This document shows positions 12,401 to 18,406 of a stretch of 20,349 nt of DNA, piece by piece. Made by a program: the position numbers and the translations under genes. The stretch is from Plakobranchus ocellatus (Eukaryota; Mollusca; Gastropoda; Plakobranchidae), in NCBI GenBank assembly GCA_019648995.1, contig BLXT01002484.1:1342882-1363230 (forward strand), read 5' to 3'. Under the pieces are notes generated by a model. It made no database searches, was not told the origin of the DNA, and worked only from the letters and a program-made list of their open reading frames with translations. The stretch's first letter is position 1, and each line of letters opens with the position of its first letter.

Positions 12401-15400
12401 TTGAATTATCTGATATAGCTTTCTGAGACTTTGAAATGACCAATTAAAAAAAAAAAGGATAAAGAGTAGGAAACTCGGCTATTTAATGTACCTCAATTTA
12501 TCAGAAAATCTAATTATGTGGACTTGACTTTATATGCAAATTGGACTTTGCTGTTATAAATGAATGCAAGGTTAAAAGCAAAAAAAAAAAATCTCAATAA
12601 ATTGTTGTTTAAAGAAACTTTTTATCATAGACCTATTTGTTTTTACTCCGAATTCAGGTTATGCTATGTAAAAACCTTGATGTCCAAAGAGGTCTTGTCA
12701 ATGGAGCTCGAGGAGTTGTCATTGGTTATGAAAATAGTAAAAATGGTAAGCTTGGCTTTTTTTTTTAACCCTCCAGTGTAACAGTGCTTTCATATTTATG
12801 CATGACCATGCACATATTCTCATACGCACAAAATCAACAAACCAGTATCCCTATTTCATTGATACAAGATTGGATGAAAATTTTTTTTAGGCCACACTTA
12901 TTTGTGTGTGTGTGTGTATACACCCACATTAATTCCCACAAACTTAGGGGTTAAATTTTTCAAAAGCATCATACCATAACTATGAAGAGTTTGTCACAGC
13001 AACTTGATAAATTTAATTTGTTGGTTTAGATTGGAGGCAAGTGTTTTAAAGCTGTACACTGATGTGAGCTGCAGACCTCTATAGCTTGTAATAAGTTGTA
13101 CGTTATTTGTCTATGTGCATATCATATTAAAGTCAGATTATAATCCTTGGCCAGATTTTGGTCCATTTGGGAGTTGCACTTTTTAAAGTTAATAAGCACT
13201 GTCTGTTCAAGTAGCAATTTCCAACTGATTTGGATAGGTCTTGCAAAGTATCAATGCTGCACCTTTCATGCCAGCAGAAATGGGAGTTAAAATGATAATA
13301 GAAAATGCAATGTCTGATGAAACAAATTTTGCAAAGTTGAAAAAAGGTCTGAAATAACAAAAAAATTTTCAATTTATTTCCCTCAGCGTATCCTATCGTA
13401 AAATTTCTGTGTGGAGTAACAGAGCCTGTTAAGCCAGCGAGATGGGTGTTCAGAGTGGGAGGAGGCAACACTATTATCCGCAAACAGATTCCTTTGAAGT
13501 TGGCATGGGCAATTTCAATACACAAGAGTCAGGTAAACTTTTTTTTTGTACCATATTGATGGCAGGTGTATCAAACCTCAGAAGTGCCTTCTTTGTGAAT
13601 AGGGAATTCAGAAGTTTGGTACACCTGCCATCAATACTCATGGTTCAAAATATTTTTTAGATAACGTGTTGAGATTCATGTCACCAGTCCACAATGATAG
13701 GATGACACATAATAAAGATATGGGCTTTGGGTGTGGAAGAAAAGTTGCTGATCATGATGTAACATCTGCAACACCCTTCTACGGCAATGATTGCCCCAGC
13801 TAGGCAAATTATTGATGGCAGACAAGAGTTGCTTGCTTCCCGATATAAGTAATGGCCCTTTTTTTGTTGTTAGGTCTTCTTTATTGAACATCTGAGTCTC
13901 AGGTTTCTGCCCCTATCAGGACAGCTTCACATTCTTTATTATCTGTAAAACAATTTGTGATAGGGTCTAGTTTGCATTCTCTGGGCATAGTCAATTTCAA
14001 AGTTTTGCCATTCAGTTTTAGCCTTTCCTCTTGTAGCCGGTTCACATTCCTCTCATGTGTCTACTGATTAGGTTGTGACAGTAGAAACCTTATAGTTTGA
14101 TGCAACAAGTGGAAATCAAACAAATCTTTGATGTGAGAGCATTGAACCTTTAATTTTACTCTTTTCCCTCCAATTATCAAGAGAATGTTGAATTAATTAA
14201 TGGTTTGATTCTCTCTCTTTTTTAAAACTTTTTCTTTTTCTTTTGCATATTGTCTGTTTTGTGCAGTATCAGTCTAGACTAGGCGATGAGCTTGGTGCGT
14301 TTCTCTTGTTACAATTAATAATGGTTTCCAATCCTTAACAATCTTAAGTATGCAGATGATACAGGTCTTAATAGTGGAATCTGATGAACAGCTCCAAAAA
14401 CTTTTAGGTATTGTAGTTTTAGAGTGATAGAATGGGTCTATCTTTGAATGTAAAAAAAGATGGAATGCATCGTCATCTCCAAGAAATCCTCCAACCTCAA
14501 ATGTAATCTCATTAGCAAAGGCGAAAAAATAAAACAGGATTCGAAATTCAAATATCTTGGTTACCTGATAACATCAGATGGTAGATGCACATGTGAAATA
14601 AGTAAAAGAATAGCCATGTCCAAAGATGCATTTCAAATAATGAAACCAAAACTGGCAAACAGAAACATAAGTATGAAAGCCAAAATAAGGGTAATTAAAA
14701 CATATGTATGGTCAGTACTTTTGAATGGTAGTGAGTGTTGAACAATAAACAAGGAAACATAGAAAAAACTAGAAGCAGTAGAGATGTGGTTTATCAGAAG
14801 AATGATGAGAATATCATGAACGGAAAAAAGTCCAATGAATTGGAAGAAGCTAATCTTGAGCAAACACTTATTATAACCATAAGATAACTCCTACAATTTT
14901 TTAGGTCATATTTGCTAACACAACGGTTTAGAGCTCTTAGCAATCACTTGAAAGATTGAAGGCAAACACAGTAGAGGTAGACAGAGAATGATTTTTATTG
15001 AAAGTCTTAAGTTATGGGCTATAGGTAAGGGTAGGAATAACAACTTTATGAGGTTAAATGAGAATAGGTGTGAATGTAGGAACTTGATCGCCAATGTCTG
15101 CTCCAGACAAAGCATATAAAGAAGAAGCGGTTTGCTTTAGAAGGATATTGAGGCTGAGACAAGAAAGTGGGACAGATAAAAAATAACTTTCTAATACCGT
15201 CTGCCGCAGTATTAGCTATGAATTATGGACTAATTCAATTCAGGATATGGGCTTGAATTTAACATAGCCAAATACATGAAATAAAATTTGAATGTCTTTA
15301 AGTACTTTGATTCTTCACACTTTAGATTTTTATGTTCTTAAGATTTTCTTTCTTTTTTTTGGGGGGGTCTCACTCAGCTTTACTTTGACAGCTGCATTTA

Positions 15401-16171
15401 TTCAGACTTGAAATCAGAGAGTTGGGCGTTTTTTTAAGATAATTAATCCTTTCTTTAATATTACTTTTTGGTGAAGGACACTATGAAATAGAGTCTTGCA
15501 ACAAACATGATATGAATTGATCATGGTCATCAGAGGTAGGCCTTTATAGATCTAGATCTAGAATGGGAGATGAGATACTCTGATGATCTGTGAGGACAGG
15601 ACTTTCTTTGACTCTTCATTACCATTATTATTTGAAGAATAATATGCCAGATGCTGGCTGTCTATTTTAATTCTTTTTCTGGCTTTCTTTTTAAATGTAT
15701 ATTCTTTTCTCCAAAATTGAAAATTGAACATTTTGTTCAGATATAAATATATCGGAATATTTAAATTTTGAAATAAGATGTTATAAAATGGCACAAAACT
15801 TTATGTTTAAAAAAACATCACCTATATCCAACTTTAAAACAATAATATGTTAACAGAACCGTGAGTTTTAACTTTGTTTTTTCATTTCTTTGCAGGGTAT
15901 GACTCTAGATTGTGTTGAGATTTCCTTAGGTAAAGTGTTTGAAGTTGGCCAGGCATATGTTGCTCTGTCAAGGGCTAAAAACCTGGCTGGACTGCGTGTG
16001 TTGGACTTTGAGCGAAGCTGTGTGAAGGCAGACCCCACTGTGTTAAATTTCTACAGTCGACTGGAATTGAAGCATCGCATGATGCGCAATGGTGTAGAGG
16101 ATGACAATGAGATTTTTAGGCCCAATCCTCCTGCCCTTGGTGTTCATTCTTGTTCTAAAACTTCGAGATGA
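282..16171 (+). CDS. PIF1: PIF1 5'-3' DNA helicase, complete gene of 12 coding exons
   Basis: ATP-dependent 5'-3' DNA helicase (SF1B) which, in characterised animals and fungi, unwinds G-quadruplexes and RNA-DNA hybrids and acts in telomere, replication-fork and mitochondrial DNA maintenance. The spliced coding length is 2019 nt, or 672 residues (human PIF1, from memory, about 641). Domains: PINT region about 1-120; Ser/Lys-rich linker about 120-225 with a basic KRQKR at 202-206 (possible nuclear signal); QLTAEQN at 229-235; Walker A GSAGTGKS 251-258; TASTG region in exon 4; Walker B DE 329-330; GDFLQLPP 365-372; LCTH in exon 8; HKSQG 578-582; VALSRA 603-608 with arginine finger R607. All introns are GT-AG and the frame holds throughout. 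No mitochondrial targeting sequence is evident at this start. Oddity: the aromatic residue of the usual V[F/W]RQ motif is lysine here (VKRQ, exon 7). Family assignment is secure; exact ends rest on splice-site reading. Confidence 0.96.
417..1147 (+). other. PIF1 intron 1
   Basis: GT-AG, 731 bases, phase 0. It holds a diverged SINE relic near 800-940 and is otherwise AT-rich sequence with no coding signal. Confidence 0.9.
800..940 (+). repeat. Old SINE copy, same family as the 18226 element
   Basis: Colinear with the young SINE at 18226-18391. Shared blocks are ccctgaga (824-831), ttgcagg, ttctgt, an aggttt box-B-like segment, and tgagatcaccttgt (909-922), with many substitutions between. The B box is decayed, the A box is barely visible, and I could not find a target-site duplication. 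The insertion is therefore much older than the downstream one. The ends are approximate. Confidence 0.7.
1148..1315 (+). CDS. PIF1: PIF1 coding exon 2 (residues 46-101)
   Basis: Acceptor cctgcag|att; donor ttacag|gtta; phase 0 at both ends. It carries the PINT signature [17 protein letters not shown], close to human LSDCPPDRLRRFLRTLR. This domain is typical of animal PIF1 and absent from the helicase core of bacterial and fungal relatives. Confidence 0.95.
1316..3853 (+). other. PIF1 intron 2
   Basis: GT-AG, 2538 bases, the longest intron. It contains the SINE at 1777-2040. From about 2060 to 3840 I see only AT-rich unique-looking sequence without a coding signal; short open frames on either strand have no recognisable protein features. 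Confidence 0.9.
1777..2040 (+). repeat. tRNA-derived SINE with target-site duplication
   Basis: The tRNA-like head has an A box, TGGCTCATCTGG (1785-1796), and a B box, GGATTGAATCT (1828-1838). A tRNA-unrelated body follows, including an aatggcaaac and tgccaagaac block reminiscent of conserved SINE central domains, and the tail is ctttacttttact. Flanks are actacacatctg (1765-1776) and actacacgtctg (2041-2052), a 12-bp duplication with one mismatch. The body does not match the SINE at 18226, so this is a second family. Inserted sense to PIF1. Confidence 0.8.
3854..4346 (+). CDS. PIF1: PIF1 coding exon 3 (PINT end, linker, Walker A)
   Basis: The longest exon; acceptor attacag|gtaa, donor atcatag|gttt, ending in phase 1 within Gly266. 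It begins [11 protein letters not shown] and continues [13 protein letters not shown], the end of the PINT region. A polar, serine-, lysine- and glutamine-rich linker follows with KRQKR at 202-206. Then come QLTAEQN (229-235) and [19 protein letters not shown], which holds the ATP-binding Walker A at 251-258. Confidence 0.96.
4347..5332 (+). other. PIF1 intron 3
   Basis: GT-AG, 986 bases, phase 1. It holds the 154-bp MITE at 4838-4991. A poly-A run lies near 4565; nothing else is recognisable. Confidence 0.9.
4838..4991. mobile_element. 154-bp MITE with 6-bp target-site duplication
   Basis: The left end CAGGAATGCCGGT (4838-4850) pairs with the right end, whose reverse complement is CAGGGATGCCAGT (4979-4991), matching at 11 of 13 positions. 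The element is bracketed by perfect direct repeats aacttg at 4832-4837 and 4992-4997. There is no coding capacity, so it was presumably mobilised in trans. CAG termini with short duplications suggest the hAT group, but 6 bp is not the classic 8 bp of hAT, so the superfamily is left open. Confidence 0.7.
5333..5422 (+). CDS. PIF1: PIF1 coding exon 4 (motif Ia region)
   Basis: Acceptor catcag|gagc; donor ttgcag|gtaaga; starts and ends inside glycine codons 266 and 296. It encodes [20 protein letters not shown] followed by GGTTLHSFA, nearly identical to the human segment. It contains the DNA-contacting TASTG and the conserved GTTLHSFAG. Confidence 0.96.
5423..6203 (+). other. PIF1 intron 4
   Basis: GT-AG, 781 bases, phase 1. 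AT-rich with poly-A/T runs and no recognisable element or coding signal. Confidence 0.9.
6204..6357 (+). CDS. PIF1: PIF1 coding exon 5 (Walker B)
   Basis: Acceptor gcacag|gtat; donor gctag|gttt. It completes Gly296 and reads [18 protein letters not shown], then [19 protein letters not shown]329 and E330 are the Walker B pair for Mg2+ coordination and ATP hydrolysis. Ends in phase 2 within Arg347. Confidence 0.96.
6358..6721 (+). other. PIF1 intron 5
   Basis: GT-AG, 364 bases, phase 2, the shortest intron. Nothing recognisable inside. Confidence 0.9.
6722..6836 (+). CDS. PIF1: PIF1 coding exon 6 (motif III)
   Basis: Acceptor ttcacag|gatg; donor ttccag|gtaa. It completes Arg347 and reads [20 protein letters not shown], then [10 protein letters not shown] and [14 protein letters not shown] at 365-372 is the superfamily 1 motif III with the PIF1-style QLPPV. 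Ends in phase 0. Confidence 0.96.
6837..8832 (+). other. PIF1 intron 6
   Basis: GT-AG, 1996 bases, phase 0. About two thirds is the terminal-inverted-repeat element at 7338-8666; the rest is AT-rich. Confidence 0.9.
7338..8666. mobile_element. 1.3-kb DNA transposon with 14-bp inverted ends and 6-bp TSD
   Basis: CAGACATGCCTACC at 7338-7351 is repeated perfectly inverted at 8653-8666 (ggtaggcatgtctg). Direct flanks gtataa occur at 7332-7337 and 8667-8672. Subterminal repeats are visible: ttccgg several times between 7350 and 7440, and gttccgc-like units between 8560 and 8640. The interior has more CG dinucleotides than the surrounding intron. Plus-strand open stretches such as 7778-7978 (about 65 codons, Asn/Asp/Glu-rich) exist, but I recognise no transposase. 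It is likely a non-autonomous or deleted copy. The ends resemble those of the 154-bp MITE at 4838. Confidence 0.75.
8833..8939 (+). CDS. PIF1: PIF1 coding exon 7
   Basis: Acceptor ttttag|tctg; donor ggctt|gtaagtg; residues 386-420 plus two bases of codon 421. It reads [30 protein letters not shown] and KIRKG. It aligns without gaps to human SKSW...LTKVWRQADQTF, but the aromatic residue before RQ is lysine here. Confidence 0.93.
8940..10281 (+). other. PIF1 intron 7
   Basis: GT-AG, 1342 bases, phase 2. It carries a LINE relic near 9960-10180. The stretch 8940-9950 shows no recognisable feature. Confidence 0.9.
9960..10180 (+). mobile_element. LINE (non-LTR) reverse transcriptase C-terminal relic
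   Basis: Over 43 gap-free codons (10019-10147) the translation starts [10 protein letters not shown] and later reads [15 protein letters not shown]. It is identical at 23 of 43 residues to the LINE relic in intron 11 (14559-14687: [10 protein letters not shown] and later [15 protein letters not shown]). This block lies downstream of the catalytic YADD in endonuclease/RT-type LINEs. Upstream homology fades near 9960 (partial deletion around FKYLGY) and downstream near 10180. Heavily decayed and inserted sense to PIF1. Confidence 0.75.
10282..10421 (+). CDS. PIF1: PIF1 coding exon 8
   Basis: Acceptor gttctag|gtgt; donor acaaa|gtaagt. It completes Leu421 and reads [20 protein letters not shown], then [18 protein letters not shown]. 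The LCTH-xx-DV block matches human RLCTHQDDV of the second RecA-like domain. Ends in phase 1 within Ser468. Confidence 0.94.
10422..11083 (+). other. PIF1 intron 8
   Basis: GT-AG, 662 bases, phase 1. I see nothing beyond AT-rich intron sequence. Confidence 0.9.
11084..11190 (+). CDS. PIF1: PIF1 coding exon 9
   Basis: Acceptor tcctcag|gcga; donor gcacag|gtga. It completes Ser468 and reads [20 protein letters not shown], then [15 protein letters not shown]. The LELKVGAQ end leads into VMLCKNL of the next exon, as in human LQLKLGAQVMLVKNL. Ends in phase 0. Confidence 0.93.
11191..12657 (+). other. PIF1 intron 9
   Basis: GT-AG, 1467 bases, phase 0. A probable pogo/Tigger-like relic fills at least 11253 to about 12020, possibly to about 12530. 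Confidence 0.9.
11253..12020 (-). mobile_element. Probable Tigger/pogo-like DNA transposon relic
   Basis: The left end CAGCGAACTTTGTTTAAC follows TA at 11251-11252. Near 11970-12013 the sequence ctcgatttatccgaaatgct and then tttatcaggataa resembles, in inverted form, Tigger-type ends (shared CTTT-TT and CTGATA spacing with the left end). On the minus strand about 11510-11700 encodes a strongly acidic stretch ([29 protein letters not shown]), as at the C-terminus of many Tigger transposases. Related end-like sequence at 12488-12530 may be a second or longer boundary. No catalytic motif is recognised, so the superfamily is inferred from ends and composition. Confidence 0.4.
12658..12745 (+). 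CDS. PIF1: PIF1 coding exon 10
   Basis: Acceptor attcag|gtta; donor aaatg|gtaagc. Residues 504-532 read [20 protein letters not shown] then VIGYENSKN, the highly conserved LVNGARG segment of the family. Ends in phase 1 within Ala533. Confidence 0.95.
12746..13386 (+). other. PIF1 intron 10
   Basis: GT-AG, 641 bases, phase 1. It contains a short TG dinucleotide repeat at 12903-12917; otherwise nothing recognisable. Confidence 0.9.
12903..12917. repeat. (TG)n microsatellite
   Basis: About seven TG units followed by tatacac. Short. Confidence 0.8.
13387..13532 (+). CDS. PIF1: PIF1 coding exon 11
   Basis: Acceptor ccctcag|cgta; donor agtcag|gtaa. It completes Ala533 and reads [20 protein letters not shown], then [28 protein letters not shown] is the first half of motif V, split from its GMTLD half by intron 11. 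Ends in phase 0. Confidence 0.96.
13554..13636. repeat. Hairpin with 23-nt inverted arms
   Basis: The left arm 13554-13576 (tattgatggcaggtgt, ending caaac) and right arm 13614-13636 (beginning gtttggt) are inverse complements with one difference, a t opposite g that would be a G-U pair in RNA. The loop is 37 nt and partly pairable (ctcagaag with cttctgaa). It starts 21 nt after the exon 11 donor. It could be a tiny MITE remnant, a structured intronic RNA or a microRNA-like precursor; the sequence does not decide. Confidence 0.75.
14330..15120 (+). mobile_element. LINE (non-LTR) reverse transcriptase relic with YADD
   Basis: [12 protein letters not shown] is readable at 14334-14369, with the RT catalytic YADD at 14349-14360. 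It is followed, in shifted frames, by [10 protein letters not shown], then [25 protein letters not shown] and [19 protein letters not shown] (14460-14741), then [12 protein letters not shown] and SRGRQR. This is the RT C-terminal half of an endonuclease/RT LINE common in invertebrates. The 5' part (endonuclease, RT fingers) is missing: a 5'-truncated insert. At least three frame changes and several stops make it dead. Sense to PIF1. Confidence 0.85.
15896..16171 (+). CDS. PIF1: PIF1 coding exon 12 and stop
   Basis: Acceptor tttgcag|ggta. Residues 582-672 begin [20 protein letters not shown], then [25 protein letters not shown] at 603-608 is motif VI with arginine finger R607. After NFYSRLE the last 35 or so residues are a poorly conserved, partly acidic tail (GVEDDNEIF), in the place where human PIF1 also has an acidic tail. 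TGA stop at 16169-16171. Confidence 0.96.
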   Translation, partial: GMTLDCVEISLGKVFEVGQAYVALSRAKNLAGLRVLDFERSCVKADPTVLNFYSRLELKHRMMRNGVEDDNEIFRPNPPALGVHSCSKTSR

Positions 16172-16921
16172 TGGTGTTTGTAACTCATACAGTTTTCTTC
16201 ACAGCAGTTTGTCAATGCTTTGTAGCTCATAGTTGGTTTTAACCTGCATGCTTCTTCTTTCCCTTTACCGGTATTTAGATTTTTTTTTTACCATTATAGA
16301 GAAAATATACAGAGTCCAAGGGACTTTCCAAACTGGAAATTGCATCAATTACATTTTCTCTGTTATCAATTTGAGAATGTTCATTTCCATCACTTCATGA
16401 GCGTTTGAAAGTCATTCATCAAACAAAGGCACTGAGAATGCAATTTCAATCCAATTTGTAGGAATATGGATAGGTAATAATCATGCAAATTTTTGGTGAA
16501 GAATAATTTGGTTCTTAAGATATTTTCATTCATTTTCAGAAAAAAATGAGTATTAAAATCTATCAAAATAGGGAACTTCTGATTAAGGTCCTGAATATGG
16601 GTCCCCAAATGAAACATATTACTGTCAGCACTTCAATTGGGTTGTATATGATGATAGATGACAAACATAACGTTAGGTCCTGGAATTCTGTTTTGAATAC
16701 ATTAAACTTGTTTTACTTTAGCCTCAATTTTACTATCCAATATTATAAAAAATTGATTTAAAATTTATTTCAAAACTGCTCTACTGTAGAGGAAATTAAG
16801 CAAATTTAAATGTTTTTGTACATAAACAATAGTTGTGAAATATTTTTATTGAAGTCAGCCAAGCTGCAATCCTACAAATACTGAAAATCCTGTCCACTGT
16901 TTGAAGCCAAGGTAAAATAAA
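16172..16921 (+). other. PIF1: Likely PIF1 3' UTR
   Basis: No coding signal after the stop. The first canonical AATAAA I find downstream is at 16916-16921, with another at 17433-17438. The true cleavage site cannot be fixed from sequence alone; a non-canonical signal nearer the stop is possible. Confidence 0.4.
16916..16921 (+). terminator. Candidate poly(A) signal AATAAA
   Basis: First AATAAA hexamer after the PIF1 stop, 745 nt downstream. In AT-rich sequence such hexamers also occur by chance. Confidence 0.35.
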
Positions 16922-18210
16922 TCTAAATCATTATAATTCAAATTTATCAAGAATTTAATTTGACTGTCCAAATCAGCATTTTAAAATGAATTTCAACATA
17001 AGATATTATTTTTAAAGCAAACTGTATTTTTATTGAGCTGAAATTAAAATCTAGTTGTGCTCACAACAGCCGAAATTTAGAGACAGATGAGTTTCTTCTA
17101 TTTTACTTTGCTCCCATATGCAGACCTCCCCCTGTTCTTAAGAAGGCAAATTAATTGTTCATCCAAGCATGATATAAATTATCTCACTTTACAATGGGCA
17201 TTATGAAATATGAAATATCCAATTCCATAAGCAGTATATAATATTTCCTGTCATTTGTTCAAGAATCAACTGAATTTCAGCTCATCACAATCCACATGTT
17301 GTTGGACAGTTATGTTTAGATCTACTTTATATTACTCTATAGTCCAATGGATGGATGTGAGATCAAATAATAGAATTTCGTTTGAAAGCACTAGAAGTGT
17401 CATGATTTTTCCTCATGATCATTTTTTCCTTTAATAAAGTAATTAATTAAGTTTAAATCTCTGAGGTTGTTTCTTTTTTTCTGTCAGCAGGGATGACTGT
17501 TGGAATGAAAAAGTAAATTTGATGAATGTGTTTATAATTTCTGTGTTTTACTTAACTCTCTAATTAGCAAGATAAATAAACACTGGTTATTTTTTTATTT
17601 TTGTACTATCCATTATAAAAAGCAAAATTTAGTACAGATTTTTATTAAGGGCCATAACTCTTTATGATGAAAACTTTTAAAGTTTCTTTTTAGTTCATTC
17701 CATAAAGTTGATACATGGCTACATTTTTGCATCTTCAAGTAGTCATTTATGTGTTACAGTTTATTCTTAAATTCAACTTTGATTTGTATAAATAATTGTT
17801 GTTAAAAAATTTTGGTTAGGTCACTGAAAAGCACTTTTCCTTGTTACAAAAAAAGCAAGGCCTAGGCCGCCAGCAATTTTTGTGTGTGTGTGCATATTTT
17901 GTCTGCTTGCAGAGGAAAAGGATTTAGGAAAGGAAGGGGGCAGTGATGTAGTGCAGAGTGACTAATCTTGATTTCCCTATCATCACTTAACCTAGGTCTA
18001 CATAGCTGCAGGCTTTCAGTCTGCCACATGTGGACTTAATTTTGATTATATGTGGGACAAAATAGGATCGCATCATCTCTGTGGTAGTGTGTGGGTGCCG
18101 ACTTTTAGGACCTAGCAGAAGCTTGGGTCTATATATAAGCTGACTTGCAGTCTATAAATGCACATCATAGCCTACGTCACATTTTGAGCTTTACTTTTTC
18201 AAATCAAAGG
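16922..18210. other. Gene-poor 3' flank
   Basis: AT-rich sequence with a second AATAAA (17433-17438), a TG repeat at 17881-17892 and a gggccataactct segment near 17649. I find no coding exon on either strand. Confidence 0.6.
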
Positions 18211-18225
18211 CATCCTCATAGGTGC

Positions 18226-18391
18226 AGGGCATCGGTGGCACAGTGGCTAGCAAGTCTGCCCTGAGATCTGCAGGGACCCTTCTGTTGCGGGTTTGAGCCC
18301 CGCCACCGGTGCCATGGCCTAACGGAGGACCCTAAAGCCTGAGATCACCTTGTTGTGGACTGGCTATATACAAAAAAAACAAAAACCAAAC
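18226..18391 (+). repeat. Young tRNA-derived SINE with perfect 15-bp TSD
   Basis: A box TGGCACAGTGG (18236-18246) and B box GGTTTGAGCCC (18290-18300) mark a tRNA-like head. A body ending cctgagatcaccttgt and an A-rich tail (caaaaaaaacaaaaacc) follow. Flanking direct repeats catcctcataggtgc at 18211-18225 and 18392-18406 are identical over 15 bp, the hallmark of LINE-machinery retroposition. Intact promoter boxes and a perfect duplication argue for a recent insertion. Confidence 0.9.
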
Positions 18392-18406
18392 CATCCTCAT
18401 AGGTGC

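Larger units (their letters stand above)
13533..15895 (+). other. PIF1 intron 11
   Basis: GT-AG, 2363 bases, phase 0. It holds a perfect-arm hairpin just after the donor and a LINE relic at about 14330-15120. The segment 13640-14320 is more GC-rich than typical intron here and may be another old repeat, but I cannot name it. 15130-15880 shows nothing recognisable. Confidence 0.9.

Noticed and set aside
15545-15562. Palindrome agatctagatct shared with 11522-11538 as a regulatory element
   Set aside because: A short self-complementary string occurring twice in 20 kb is compatible with chance, and the contexts differ.
18128-18160. tctatatataag as a TATA box of a downstream gene
   Set aside because: No initiator, exon or open frame follows; such strings are expected by chance in AT-rich DNA.
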